Source: Sphingomonas sp. Leaf22 (GTDB taxonomy: Bacteria > Pseudomonadota > Alphaproteobacteria > Sphingomonadales > Sphingomonadaceae). Taken from it: 64,000 nucleotides of DNA. The notes under the pieces were generated by a model, which saw nothing but the letters and a program-made list of their open reading frames with translations, ran no database searches and was not told where the DNA came from. The translations under genes were made by a program, and so were the position numbers. Positions 17,099-25,704 of the stretch are shown in pieces; positions within the stretch are counted from its first letter, which is position 1, and every line of letters starts with the position of its first letter. The stretch lies in assembly GCF_001421715.1 (NCBI RefSeq), contig NZ_LMKP01000042.1, positions 82,929 through 146,928 on the forward strand, written 5' to 3'.

Positions 17099-17554
17099 TT
17101 ACGCCTGCGCCCGCTGGCAGATGAAGCGCGACAGTTCCTGCCGCAGCGGCAGTCCGGCGGTCGGGCGAAGCGGCCCGTCATGGGCGACGTTGGTTTCGAC
17201 ATGGGCGCGCGTGTCGGCGACCCCGACGACGTGGAACAGGTCGCGTTCGCAATCCACTTCGGTGCGGGCATAGACGAAGCGGTCACCGCGCTGCTGGCGC
17301 AGGATCGCGATCGTCGTGCCGACGGCGGTTTTGCGCTGGCGCAGCAGTTCATAGCGCGACTGTTTGTCCGACGGCGTCGGGATCACCGTGCCTTCCAGCG
17401 GATAGCGTTCGATCCCGTTGCCGGCGATCTCGGTCTCGACCAGATGCCGCAGGTCGACCTGCTCCGTCGCGTTGGTCGACGGCGCGCTGTCCCCCGACGT
17501 TCCGCACGCGGTCAGCAGCGCCGCGCCTAGCAGGGCGGTCATCGATCGGATCAT
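17099..17554 (-). CDS. Predicted lipoprotein, unknown
   Basis: A 151-residue protein with lipobox LLTAC near residue 17, hence probably lipid-anchored. Two further cysteines near the middle and C-terminus could form a disulfide. The ATG at 17554 is preferred because AGAAAGG lies at proper distance; an ATG at 17563 would put it too close. It converges with the preceding membrane protein gene, three bases apart. No recognised domain. Confidence 0.75.
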   Translation of the reverse strand: MIRSMTALLGAALLTACGTSGDSAPSTNATEQVDLRHLVETEIAGNGIERYPLEGTVIPTPSDKQSRYELLRQRKTAVGTTIAILRQQRGDRFVYARTEVDCERDLFHVVGVADTRAHVETNVAHDGPLRPTAGLPLRQELSRFICQRAQA

Positions 17555-17632
17555 GGAACACATACCTTTCTACCGGGACCAATAGCTGTCCGCCAATATG
17601 TCGCGACGCGCCGTCAACTGCCGCGCGAAGGG

Positions 17633-17860
17633 TCACCGCGATCGCAATGCGCCGACCGCGGTCAGAAAGGCGATGCCCCCCATGGCCAGCACGAGCCCGC
17701 CGATGTCTTCCCAACCGATCGCCATCAGGCGGTCGACCTTGTCGGACAATGGCAACATCGTGCGAAGCGTTTCGAATGGAATGGTCATTGCGCGTTGCAA
17801 CATAATCACGGATCGCGGGATGAGAACCGCCAAAGCGGCCGATCGCTCCCAAGACATCAT
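17633..17860 (-). CDS. Small membrane protein (75 aa), tentative
   Basis: Possible 75-residue protein with one C-terminal membrane segment (GGLVLAMGGIAFLTAVGAL) and an amphipathic N-terminal part. Codon use is acceptable but there is no family to support it, and the upstream ribosome site is weak. It may be real or a chance frame. Confidence 0.4.
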   Translation of the reverse strand: MMSWERSAALAVLIPRSVIMLQRAMTIPFETLRTMLPLSDKVDRLMAIGWEDIGGLVLAMGGIAFLTAVGALRSR

Positions 17861-17973
17861 AAGTTACATCCGCGTAAGAATAGGGGGAGGCATCGGCAAC
17901 GTGATGACGCTTGCGCGACACAAAACCACCCCATACACCGTCATTCCGTTTATCGATAATGTTGGGGGGTTCC

Positions 17974-20829
17974 ATGTTTCGTACCGTCGCGTCCGTCCTG
18001 CTCGCGTCCACGGCGCTTGTCGGGCCCAGTGCCTTTGCCCAGTCCACCGCGCCCGCGCCGATCAAGGCCGCGCCGCTGTCCGCACTGGTCGCGCCGGTGA
18101 ACATTCCGTACGAGAAATTCACGTTGCCGAACGGCCTGACGGTCATCACCCATACCGATCGCAAGGCACCGATCGTCGCAGTGTCGGTATGGTACGACGT
18201 CGGGTCGAAGCATGAGCCGGCGGGGAAGACCGGGTTCGCGCATCTGTTCGAACATCTGATGTTCAACGGTTCGGAAAATGCGCCGGGAGATTTCTTCGAT
18301 CCGCTGCGCTCGATCGGTGCGACCGACCTGAACGGCACGACCAGCTATGACCGCACCAATTATTTCGAAACGGTGCCGAAGCCCGCACTCGACCGCGCAC
18401 TGTTCCTTGAATCCGACCGCATGGGCTATCTGCTCGGCGCGGTGACGCAGGGCGTGCTCGATGAACAGCGCGGCGTCGTGCAGAATGAAAAGCGGCAGGG
18501 CGACAACCAGCCCTATGGCCTGGTCCGCTACAAGATGACCGAGGGTATCTTCCCGGTCGGCCACCCCTATCGCCATTCGGTGATCGGTTCGATGGCCGAT
18601 CTGGATGCCGCCAGCCTCGACGACGTGAAGAACTGGTTCCGCGGCCATTACGGCCCGAACAATGCGGTGCTGGTGCTTGCCGGCGACATCGACGCCAAGA
18701 CGGCTCGTCCGCTGGTCGAGAAATATTTCGGTGCGATCCCGAAGGGGCCGGAATCGGTCCTGCCCAAGATCGACGTGCCGACGCTGGCCGCGCCGGTGCG
18801 TGAGGAGATGAAGGACCGCGTCGCCGCGACGATGATCATGAAGGTCTGGCCGGTGCCGGGCCTGAACGATCCCGAAGCGCCCGCGCTCGACGTGGCGATG
18901 ACCGCGCTCGGCGGGCTTGCCTCCTCGCGGCTCGACAATGAACTGGTCAAGCGCGACAAGCTGGCGGTGCAGGTATCGGCCGGCGTCCAGTCGCTGTCGC
19001 AGGCGGGGATGATCGTCGTCCGCGCGGTCGTCCGCCCCGGCGTCGATGCGAAGCTGGTCGAGGCGAAGCTCGATCAGATCATCGCCGACTATCTGCGCAC
19101 CGGCCCGTCCGCCGACGAAGTGGCGCGCGTCGCCACCACCAACGTGTCGGGCACCATTTCCGGCCTCGAATCGGTCGGCGGCTTCGGGGGCAAGGCGGTC
19201 GCGCTGGCGCAGGGGCAGCTCTACTCGAACGATCCGGGCTTCTATAAGAAGGAGCTGACCGCGCTGGCGACGATGACGCCGGACCGTGCCCGTGCCGCCG
19301 CGCAAAAGTGGATGTCGCGCCCGGCCTATACGCTGGTCGTCGTTCCCGGTGCCCGCGAAGGCTATGAAGAGGCGAAGGCGGTGCCCAAGGTCGCCGACAA
19401 CAGCGTACCCGCCCCGGCCGAAGGCCCGGCCAAGGGCACGCGCGGCGCGATGCCCGCCGTGCCCGATGCCGGCGGCCAGTTGCAGTTCCCCATAGTGACG
19501 CGCAGCCGCCTCGCCAACGGCATGGAGTTGGTCTACGCCCAGCGCACAGCCGTTCCGGTCACGCAGGTGTCGATGGCGTTCGACGCCGGGATCGCCGCCG
19601 ACGTGTCGGGCAAGCTCGGCACCGCCGGCATGACGATGGCAGTGCTCGACGAAGGGACCACCACCCGCAATTCGATCGCGCTGGCCGAGGCGAAGGAAAA
19701 GCTCGGCATGTCGATCTATGGCGGCAATTCGGCCGACCAGACGACGATCGGCTTCTCGACGCCCAGCGCCAATCTGAACAGCTCGGCGCTGTTGTTCGCC
19801 GACGTGCTGCGCAATCCGGCGTTCGATCCGGCCGAAATCGAGCGGGTGCGCGGTCAGGTGCTGGCGCAGATCGGCCAGCAGCGGACCAATCCGCAGGGGC
19901 TGGCCGACATGACCCTGCCGCCGCTGCTCTACGGCGCGGACTCGCCCTATGCGAAGCTGGCGGCGGGCGTCGGTGATCCGGCGGCGGTCGCGTCGCTGAC
20001 CCGCGGCGATCTGATGGCTTGGCGCGGTGCGTGGCTGCGGCCGGACAAGGCGAAGGTCTTCGTCGTGTCCGACCGTCCGCTGGCCGAGGTGCAGGCCGCG
20101 CTCAACGCCGGTCTCGGCGACTGGCGCGCGACCGGTACCGGCGGCACCAAGACCTTCCCGGCACAGCGCGCGACTACCACGCCAAAGATCGTTCTGATCG
20201 ACCGGCCGGATTCGCCGCAGTCGCTGATCGTCGCGGGACAGATGACGCCGGTACAGGCCAAGTCGGACACGCTGGCGGCGACCACCGCCAACACCGTGCT
20301 CGGTTCGGGCTTCCTCAGCCGGATCAACATGGACCTGCGCGAAGCGAAGCACTGGTCCTACGGCGCGGGCGGTGGCTATCGCCTGATGCAGAACGCCGTC
20401 CCCTATGTCATCACCGCCCCGGTGCAGGCCGACAAGACCGGGCCGGCGATCGCGTCGCTGCGCGAACAGATCAGCGGCTTCCTCGGCAAGCAGGGCGTGA
20501 CCCAGGTCGAGTTCCAGCGGTCGATCGACGGCGAAACCCGTCAGCTCGCCGGCACGTACGAAACGTCGGGTGCGGTGCTCGGCGCGATGCAGTCCAACGA
20601 CTTCCTCGGCCGGCCCGACAATTATCAGGCGACCTTGCCGCAAAAATATCGCGCGCTCACCATCCCGCAGCTTGACGCTGCGGCACGGCGGGCACTCGAT
20701 CCCGATCGCTTCGTTTACGTGGTCGTCGGCAATGCGGCGACCGTCCGTCCGCAGCTTGACGCGCTCGGTCTGCCGGTGGAGGTGGTAGCGGCAACGCCGC
20801 CGTCCGCTCCGGCCGCCGCGGCAAAGTAA
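17974..20829 (+). CDS. M16 family zinc peptidase, two-domain
   Basis: Secreted or periplasmic pitrilysin-family metallopeptidase of 951 residues. A signal peptide ends near AFAQ (about residue 22). The N-terminal M16 domain has the inverted zinc motif HLFEH (HxxEH) with the third ligand Glu further on in EQRGVVQNEK. The C-terminal half repeats the fold (VTQVSMAFDAG onward) but has no HxxEH, as expected for the non-catalytic half of these two-domain enzymes. ATG 17974 is preferred to an upstream start because it begins the signal peptide. A small 100-aa gene follows within 12 bases. Confidence 0.94.
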   Translation: MFRTVASVLLASTALVGPSAFAQSTAPAPIKAAPLSALVAPVNIPYEKFTLPNGLTVITHTDRKAPIVAVSVWYDVGSKHEPAGKTGFAHLFEHLMFNGSENAPGDFFDPLRSIGATDLNGTTSYDRTNYFETVPKPALDRALFLESDRMGYLLGAVTQGVLDEQRGVVQNEKRQGDNQPYGLVRYKMTEGIFPVGHPYRHSVIGSMADLDAASLDDVKNWFRGHYGPNNAVLVLAGDIDAKTARPLVEKYFGAIPKGPESVLPKIDVPTLAAPVREEMKDRVAATMIMKVWPVPGLNDPEAPALDVAMTALGGLASSRLDNELVKRDKLAVQVSAGVQSLSQAGMIVVRAVVRPGVDAKLVEAKLDQIIADYLRTGPSADEVARVATTNVSGTISGLESVGGFGGKAVALAQGQLYSNDPGFYKKELTALATMTPDRARAAAQKWMSRPAYTLVVVPGAREGYEEAKAVPKVADNSVPAPAEGPAKGTRGAMPAVPDAGGQLQFPIVTRSRLANGMELVYAQRTAVPVTQVSMAFDAGIAADVSGKLGTAGMTMAVLDEGTTTRNSIALAEAKEKLGMSIYGGNSADQTTIGFSTPSANLNSSALLFADVLRNPAFDPAEIERVRGQVLAQIGQQRTNPQGLADMTLPPLLYGADSPYAKLAAGVGDPAAVASLTRGDLMAWRGAWLRPDKAKVFVVSDRPLAEVQAALNAGLGDWRATGTGGTKTFPAQRATTTPKIVLIDRPDSPQSLIVAGQMTPVQAKSDTLAATTANTVLGSGFLSRINMDLREAKHWSYGAGGGYRLMQNAVPYVITAPVQADKTGPAIASLREQISGFLGKQGVTQVEFQRSIDGETRQLAGTYETSGAVLGAMQSNDFLGRPDNYQATLPQKYRALTIPQLDAAARRALDPDRFVYVVVGNAATVRPQLDALGLPVEVVAATPPSAPAAAAK

Positions 20830-20840
20830 GGAGAGCGAAG

Positions 20841-21143
20841 ATGGCGAATGTCGATGGCAGCTGGAACACGATCACCAAGTCGCCGATGGGCGACCAGCAG
20901 GCGACGCTGACCGTCAAGAGCGACGGCGGCACCTTCACCGGCAGCTATTCCGGGGCGATGGGATCGACCGAGATCACCGATGGCAAGGTCGATGGCGACA
21001 AGCTGTCGTGGAAGGTTGCGATTGTCGTGCCGATGCCGATGACGCTCGACTGCGAAGCGACGGTCGAGGGCGACACCATCTCTGGCACGGTCGGCGCGGG
21101 CGCGTTCGGCAGCTTCCCGATGGCGGGCAATCGCGCCGGCTGA
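20841..21143 (+). CDS. Small beta-rich unknown protein (100 aa)
   Basis: A 100-residue protein composed of short alternating strands (SWNTITKSP, GTFTGSYSG, GKVDGDKLSWKV, DTISGTVGAG), with no signal peptide. ATG 20841 follows AAGGAGAGCGAAG, a strong ribosome site, 11 bases behind the M16 peptidase gene, so it is probably co-transcribed and followed by a terminator. Similar small proteins are common in sphingomonads, but I know of no function. Confidence 0.85.
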   Translation: MANVDGSWNTITKSPMGDQQATLTVKSDGGTFTGSYSGAMGSTEITDGKVDGDKLSWKVAIVVPMPMTLDCEATVEGDTISGTVGAGAFGSFPMAGNRAG

Positions 21144-21161
21144 TCGCGCGACGATAACGGG

Positions 21162-21203
21162 AACGGCCCGTCCGCAGTCGATGCGGGCGGGCCGTTTGCG
21201 TTT
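21162..21203 (+). terminator. Intrinsic terminator after M16 operon
   Basis: Fifteen-base stem AACGGCCCGTCCGCA (21162-21176) with TGCGGGCGGGCCGTT (21182-21196), one G.T pair, five-base loop, then TGCGTTT. Lies 18 bases behind the 100-aa gene. Confidence 0.8.
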
Positions 21204-21287
21204 GGCGGTGCCTGCGTCCGAAACCGTGTCCCCGCGCAGGTACGGCGAGCAGGCAATTTGCGATTGGTTGCGCCGTCACCCCAGACC

Positions 21288-21364
21288 GTATCCCCGCGCA
21301 GGCGGGGACCCAAAGTGAAGGAGCGGAACGCCCTTGGCTCTGGACCCCCGCCTCCGCGGGGGTA
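21288..21364. repeat. Inverted repeat, ATCCCCGCGCAGGCGGGGA family
   Basis: Arms at about 21288-21311 and 21342-21364 form an imperfect inverted pair around 30 bases. Together with the terminator this fills the gap between convergent genes; nothing else is visible there. Related to the elements at 11401 and 41224. Confidence 0.75.
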
Positions 21365-21439
21365 CGGCTGATCGGCCATTCATTCGACCGGCCGCAGTGT
21401 CTGGACCCTTGCCCCCGCGGGGTACGACCAGTGCCTCGG

Positions 21440-22750
21440 TTACTCCGCCGCCCGCGCTTCCGCCTCGATCTCCGGCAACCCCGCGGTGCGCGGGCGCTCC
21501 CCCGGATCGGGCGCATAGCCGGTCAGCAGCCGCGCGCCCCGGCCATAGGTGAACCACGACCACGCCCAATGGACATAGACCGACACGCGGCTACGAAAAT
21601 CGACCAGGAGCATCAGGTGGACCAGCGACCATGCCAGCCACGCGATGAAGCCGTTCAGCTTCAGCCCGGCAATCTCCGCCACCGCGCGCGACCGGCCGAT
21701 CACCGCCATCGTCCCGTAATCGCGATATTTGAACGTGTCGTCGGCGTTCTGCCCGGCAATTTTCGCCGCGATCAGCTTGCCGACGAACTGCCCCTGCTGC
21801 TTTGCGACGGGCGCGAGGCCGGGCAGGGGGCCATCACCGGTATCGAAGCTGGCGACATCGCCGATCGCAAAGACGTTGGGATGGCCCGGTACCGAACAGT
21901 CCGGCCGCACCTTCACCGCGCCGTTGCGCGCGGCATCGGCCGACAGCCATTCGGCCGCCGGGCGTGCTTCGGTTCCCGCCGCCCATAGCACCGCCGCCGC
22001 ATCGATCCGCTGGTCGCCGACCGTCAGTCCGCGTTCGTCGATCGCCTGCACCTTCTCGCCGGTCCGCACCTCGACGCCGAGCGATTCGAGCATCGCGCGG
22101 GCCGCCTCCGACAGTGTCGGGTCGAACGCACCGAGGATATGATCGCCCATCTCGCACAACACCACCCGCGTCGCGCGCGGATCGACCCGGCTGAAATCGC
22201 GTGCCAGCGTCGTGCGCGCCAGTTCGGCGATGGTGCCGGCCAGTTCGACGCCGGTCGGCCCGCCACCGACGACGGCAAAGGTCAGCAGGCGTCGCAGTTC
22301 GGCCGGGTCGTCGCACTGCTCGGCCCGCTCGAACGCACCCAGCAATGCCGCCCGGATCGCCAGCGCATCATCGATCGATTTTAGGACGAAGGCATGGTCG
22401 CGCCAGCCATCGTTGCCGAAGAAGCTATAGCCCGCACCGGTTGCCACGATCAGGTAATCGAAGCGGATCCGCCGACCATTGGCAAGGCGGAGTTCGCTCG
22501 CCGCGGCATCGATCCCGCACGCCTCCGCCATCAATATGCGTGTGTTTTTATTGCGACGCAGCAGGGCGCGATTGGCCGTTGCGATGTCCGCCGGCGACAG
22601 CGCCGCGCCGGCCACCTGATACAGCAATGGCTGGAACAGATGGTGGTTGGTCCGGTCGATCAGCGTCACATCGGCATCGGTTCCCCGTAGCGCCTGTGCC
22701 GCGGCGATCCCGCCAAAGCCGGCACCCAGGATGATGATCTGGGGTCGCAT
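21440..22750 (-). CDS. NAD(P)/FAD oxidoreductase, type II NADH dehydrogenase-like
   Basis: FAD enzyme of 436 residues expected to pass electrons from NADH to quinone without proton pumping. The N-terminal FAD site is ILGAGFGGIAAAQAL (6-20), the NADH site VVGGGPTGVELAG (about 165), the second FAD site VFAIGDVASF (about 300), with AKQQGQFVG, a quinone-site segment. The C-terminus has hydrophobic helices (FIAWLAWSLVHLMLLVDF) and an amphipathic end for membrane attachment. ATG 22750 follows GGAGGCGG and precedes the FAD site directly; the frame is open for another 52 codons upstream but those residues are not family-like. Confidence 0.92.
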   Translation of the reverse strand: MRPQIIILGAGFGGIAAAQALRGTDADVTLIDRTNHHLFQPLLYQVAGAALSPADIATANRALLRRNKNTRILMAEACGIDAAASELRLANGRRIRFDYLIVATGAGYSFFGNDGWRDHAFVLKSIDDALAIRAALLGAFERAEQCDDPAELRRLLTFAVVGGGPTGVELAGTIAELARTTLARDFSRVDPRATRVVLCEMGDHILGAFDPTLSEAARAMLESLGVEVRTGEKVQAIDERGLTVGDQRIDAAAVLWAAGTEARPAAEWLSADAARNGAVKVRPDCSVPGHPNVFAIGDVASFDTGDGPLPGLAPVAKQQGQFVGKLIAAKIAGQNADDTFKYRDYGTMAVIGRSRAVAEIAGLKLNGFIAWLAWSLVHLMLLVDFRSRVSVYVHWAWSWFTYGRGARLLTGYAPDPGERPRTAGLPEIEAEARAAE

Positions 22751-23066
22751 ACCGCCTCCATCCGCCATTTTCGCGAGTATGGCCGCACCGCGCGACCGGA
22801 TCACCAACCCGTCAGGTCCACGATCGTTGCGGGCGTTGCCCCGACGTCGCGCCATCCTTGCCATATTGCCACCATGGTCCGGGCAGCGTCGCCATGGTTC
22901 GTTCATCGGGCTGAAAGATACCGTTGCCGTTATACCACACGAGGAAGTTTCATGACGACGGTGTTGCGATGCAATGCAACCTCGCCGGTGCTGCCGGGTT
23001 CAGATGGGCCACGGACAAACCGGCACAGCTTCGATGCCGGGACCGTAAACGCTGATGAGGTTTTGT
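22751..23066. other. Divergent intergenic region, 316 bp
   Basis: Gap between the divergent NDH-2-like gene and the outer-membrane protein gene. It should hold both promoters but I cannot place them firmly. It contains a possible 40-codon leader frame on the plus strand (22952-23074) that starts behind GAGGAAG and ends inside the next gene. No repeat element is seen. Confidence 0.5.
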
Positions 23067-23074
23067 ATGCGTAA
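22952..23074 (+). CDS. Possible 40-aa leader peptide, tentative
   Basis: ATG 22952 lies four bases behind GAGGAAG and the frame runs 40 codons to a TAA at 23072-23074, overlapping the start of the outer-membrane protein gene by eight bases. Third-position GC is only about two thirds, below real genes here, so this may not be coding. If translated, it could couple to the following gene. Confidence 0.2.
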   Translation: MTTVLRCNATSPVLPGSDGPRTNRHSFDAGTVNADEVLYA

Positions 23075-23699
23075 GCTTTTCACCGTCGCCGCAGCCGCTG
23101 CCGCGTTCGTGGCTGTCCCCGCTTTTGCGCAGGACATGTCGACCACGACGCAGGACACGACGGCCACCACCGAATCCGCCCCCGCCGTGACCGCACCCGA
23201 CGGTACCAGCGGCATCGGTTTCGAACCATATATCGCCGTCATGGGCGGCTGGGAGCAGTTTGACTCCGAAGCCACCAAGGCCGGCATTCCGCAGGTCGCG
23301 CGTAACGACAAACTCAACGGTGCCCTGGTCGAAGGGATCGTCGGCTTCAACGTGCCGCTGGGCCCGGTGTTCGTCGGTGCCGAAGGCAGCGTCTCGAAGG
23401 GCGTGTCGGGCGACATCGATTGGGATTACGGCGCAGCCGGCCGTTTCGGCTTCCGCGCGGGTGACTCGGGCCTGATCTATGGCAAGGTCGGCTATCGCTG
23501 GGTCAATTTCGACCGGTTCGGCACCGCCAGCCGCGACTATCACGAAATGACCTACGGTGCCGGTTTCGAAGTCGGTCCGAAGGATATCGGTCTCGGCGGC
23601 ATCACCGGCAACTCGGGCGTCCGCCTGCGCGGTGAAGTGTCGACCTTCGGTTCGGCGCACAGCTTCCGTCCGATGCTGGGTCTGACGACCCACTTCTAA
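23067..23699 (+). CDS. Outer-membrane beta-barrel protein (Opa/OmpA-like)
   Basis: A 210-residue protein with a signal peptide ending AVPAFAQ (about residue 22), a Thr-rich linker, and an eight-strand barrel pattern with alternating hydrophobic residues, ending in THF, the aromatic C-terminal residue needed for BAM recognition. ATG 23067 is chosen because the ATGAGG at 23055 is better read as its ribosome site. A hairpin terminator follows. It resembles the opacity/porin-like small surface proteins of alphaproteobacteria; role unknown. Confidence 0.88.
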   Translation: MRKLFTVAAAAAAFVAVPAFAQDMSTTTQDTTATTESAPAVTAPDGTSGIGFEPYIAVMGGWEQFDSEATKAGIPQVARNDKLNGALVEGIVGFNVPLGPVFVGAEGSVSKGVSGDIDWDYGAAGRFGFRAGDSGLIYGKVGYRWVNFDRFGTASRDYHEMTYGAGFEVGPKDIGLGGITGNSGVRLRGEVSTFGSAHSFRPMLGLTTHF

Positions 23700-23714
23700 G
23701 CATCGACGTTGTTC

Positions 23715-23743
23715 GGGCGGGTCCGGCGTATCGGGACCCGCCC
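23715..23743 (+). terminator. Hairpin after outer-membrane protein gene
   Basis: Ten-base stem GGGCGGGTCC (23715-23724) with GGACCCGCCC (23734-23743) and a nine-base loop, 15 bases behind the stop. There is no T-run, so termination may be weak or it may protect the transcript end. Confidence 0.5.
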
Positions 23744-23854
23744 CGGTATCTGCGTACAGAATGAGGCTCCGGGCGATGGCTCGGGGCCGTTTTCCGTATG
23801 TTGCTTCCATCGGCCGAACGATGCACCGTCATAGCCCGGTCCGGGGGGCGTGAC

Positions 23855-24457
23855 ATGGCATGGCTGACCTATCTCGCGTTGGCGCAACAGGCGATAACGC
23901 CAGGCTATTTCCCGAAATCCTATGAAATGGCGACGGTCCGGTGCGAATTTTTCGGTCGATCGCTTCCGCGCCTCAGCGCCTTTGAAAGCGATTGGTACAG
24001 TGGTCAGTTGCGGGCGGCAGGCGAGCCATCGCTGCTTCGGCGCGCTTATGCCGGTCGTGCCGACAGCCTGCGCTTCCTCTGGTTGCGCAGCTTCGATCCC
24101 GCCGTCATCGTGCGCATCGACGGACTGGGCGGTGACAGTCCCCGACTGATCGCGGTCCAACTGGACGGCCTGGGTGGTGGCGAACCCGGTACCGTTCGCC
24201 GGCGGGTGATGCGCCCGCTCACGCAAGTCGAAGCAGTCGATCTGCGACGGCGACTGACCGTTCAGAATCCCTTCGCCTTGCCGATCGGCGCGAACCCCTG
24301 CGATGGCGGGATTGATGGCTCGCAATGGATCATCGAACGTGCCGCCGGGCACCGGTACAAAATGGTGAACGCATGGAGTCCCGAACGCGGGCCGATCCAT
24401 GCCGCCGGCATCGCGATGTTGCGGCTGACCGGCTGGAAATTTACCGCCATCTACTGA
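23855..24457 (+). CDS. Unknown protein (200 aa)
   Basis: A 200-residue protein not recognised. The N-terminus (MAWLTYLALAQQAITPGYF) is weakly hydrophobic and could be a poor signal or membrane anchor. The rest is mixed, with many Arg residues and a Trp-rich C-terminus (GWKFTAIY). ATG 23855 follows GGGGGGCGTGAC; an ATG at 23798 would add 19 residues. The gene stands alone between two terminators. Confidence 0.75.
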   Translation: MAWLTYLALAQQAITPGYFPKSYEMATVRCEFFGRSLPRLSAFESDWYSGQLRAAGEPSLLRRAYAGRADSLRFLWLRSFDPAVIVRIDGLGGDSPRLIAVQLDGLGGGEPGTVRRRVMRPLTQVEAVDLRRRLTVQNPFALPIGANPCDGGIDGSQWIIERAAGHRYKMVNAWSPERGPIHAAGIAMLRLTGWKFTAIY

Positions 24458-24492
24458 AACAGGCCGCCGGGCGCGAACCCGACGGCCTGTTT
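24457..24492. terminator. Bidirectional terminator between convergent genes
   Basis: AAACAGGCCG (24457-24466) pairs with CGGCCTGTTT (24483-24492), giving a stem flanked by A-run and T-run, usable from both sides. It separates the plus gene ending at 24457 from the minus gene ending at 24514. Confidence 0.85.
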
Positions 24493-24513
24493 CCCGTAGG
24501 ACAACGGGAACGC

Positions 24514-24822
24514 TTATTCCTCGACGGTCACCCGACCGCGCCGGACCACCATGCCACGCTCCGCCATTTCCTTGCGGAAATCATGCTCGGCGTCGGCGAC
24601 CTCGCGGCGATATTCGTGCCACGCATCCTCCCGCGACGATGCGTCCTTGGCGCGGCGCAGATCGCTGCGCAGTTCGCGCTTCGCTTCGGAGATGTCGGTC
24701 TTATAGTCGAGATAATAGGGGTTATAGTCCGAATAGACCGGTACCGAACGATCCTTGGCCAACGACGGCGTTGCGATACAGGCAGTCGCGGCTGCGGCGA
24801 TCAACAATGGAAAGCGGTTCAT
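24514..24822 (-). CDS. Small secreted charged protein (102 aa)
   Basis: Signal peptide MNRFPLLIAAAATACIATPSLA (cut after about residue 22), then an 80-residue, highly charged, helical mature protein (KTDISEAKRELRSDLRRAKD and EYRREVADAEHDFRKEM) that looks like a coiled coil. ATG 24822 follows AAGGGAGACAAC. The upstream region has an EcfG-type promoter-like pair, which would place it in the general stress response. Function unknown. Confidence 0.8.
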   Translation of the reverse strand: MNRFPLLIAAAATACIATPSLAKDRSVPVYSDYNPYYLDYKTDISEAKRELRSDLRRAKDASSREDAWHEYRREVADAEHDFRKEMAERGMVVRRGRVTVEE

Positions 24823-24857
24823 GGGTTGTCTCCCTTTTCCTGAACTTGCCGCGATAC

Positions 24858-24883
24858 AACCCGTACGGTTCGATGACGGTTCC
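24858..24883 (-). promoter_or_regulatory. Possible EcfG-type stress promoter
   Basis: On the minus strand GGAAC (24883-24879) and GTT (24860-24858) are separated by 18 bases, close to the GGAAC-N16/17-cGTT pattern known for the alphaproteobacterial stress sigma factor, and 36 bases before the ATG. The base before GTT is G instead of C. Confidence 0.3.
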
Positions 24884-24998
24884 TTCATCTGCCGTTCATC
24901 TGACGCGCAGGGATTGGTAACTTGGCAGTACATACAGGCGCTTGCCGAACGCCGTGGCGATACCGATCTGCATGGCGGACGCAGCAGGGGAAATGGAG

Positions 24999-25334
24999 AT
25001 GGCCGGACGCGTGAAGCGCAAGGCAGGACTGGCCGCAGCCGAGGCGCTGGTCGTGCGCACGCTCGATCCGACGACCTGCGCGCTCTGCCGCCGCCCGATC
25101 GGCACGCAGGTCGAATGGCATCACCGCGTGCCCAAGAGCGAAGGCGGCCGCGAGACGGTCCCGGTCCACCCGATCTGCCACCGCACCATCCACGCCAGCG
25201 CGACCAACACCGAACTCGCCGGCCCGCTCGCCGATCTCGACACGCTACGCGACGTTCCCGCGGTCGCCAAATTCGTGAAATGGGTCGCCGACAAGCCCGC
25301 CGATTTTCGCGTACCGGTGCGGCGCGGGCGGTAG
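24999..25334 (+). CDS. HNH-like zinc finger protein
   Basis: About 111 residues with the HNH nuclease core: a CALCRRPI knuckle, the catalytic-type WHHRVPKSEGG, and a second knuckle HPICHRTIH. The HH, the Asn-equivalent position (here VPVHP instead of N) and the final H resemble HNH endonucleases, but the canonical Asn is not evident. Starts at 24993, 24999 and 24942 are all possible; 24999 has GGGGAAATGGAG in front. It stands alone, without restriction or phage genes nearby. Confidence 0.8.
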   Translation: MAGRVKRKAGLAAAEALVVRTLDPTTCALCRRPIGTQVEWHHRVPKSEGGRETVPVHPICHRTIHASATNTELAGPLADLDTLRDVPAVAKFVKWVADKPADFRVPVRRGR

Positions 25335-25354
25335 GAGCGCAGTCCACGCGCGCC

Positions 25355-25380
25355 TCGTCATCCCCGCGCAGGCGGGGATC
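25355..25380. repeat. Single palindrome, ATCCCCGCGCAGGCGGGGAT family
   Basis: One arm of the dispersed family at 11401/21288/41224, here as a self-complementary unit. The rest of the 370-base gap (25335-25704) contains the composite element at 25478-25599 and nothing else that I can name. Confidence 0.7.
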
Positions 25381-25477
25381 CGTACACGCAACGCTTTAGG
25401 TTCCTGCCCAAACGCCAGTGTTGGAAGGGCTGCTCCGCCCGTCATCGAAGACGTGCTGCGGCAAGGGACCGAAATTC

Positions 25478-25599
25478 ACTCTGTCCTACACGCTGGGCCG
25501 TCGTCATCATACTGCCGGGTCGTCGCGGCTCGCGCTCTTTGACACGGCAAATCGGATCGTCACGCCAATAGCGTGCGAGTGTGACCTTTGTGACCTTTG
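25478..25599 (-). repeat. Composite AAAGGTCAC element, copy 2
   Basis: Minus strand, read away from the nrdB end: CAAAGGTCACAAAGGTCACA (from 25599), then ACTCGCACGC..TTGGCG, then TGTCAAAGAG (25544-25535), then TGTAGGACAGAGT (25490-25478). Copies at 13289-13417 and 40873-41039 share the blocks in the same order. Confidence 0.75.
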
Positions 25600-25704
25600 G
25601 ATGGCGGGCACGGGCAAAGCCCGTGCCGTCGGTCGGCGCTTCCGGCACCGCCGGCCGCTCACGCCTACCGACTCGGGGCAGCGTGCGCAGCCCCTCGCCG
25701 GCGC

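Noticed and set aside
17950..20643. Long minus-strand open frame (897 codons) opposite the M16 peptidase
   Set aside because: It is the mirror of a strongly supported gene; in GC-rich DNA the antisense frame stays open because third positions are G or C. The translation is Arg/Gly/His-rich and family-less.
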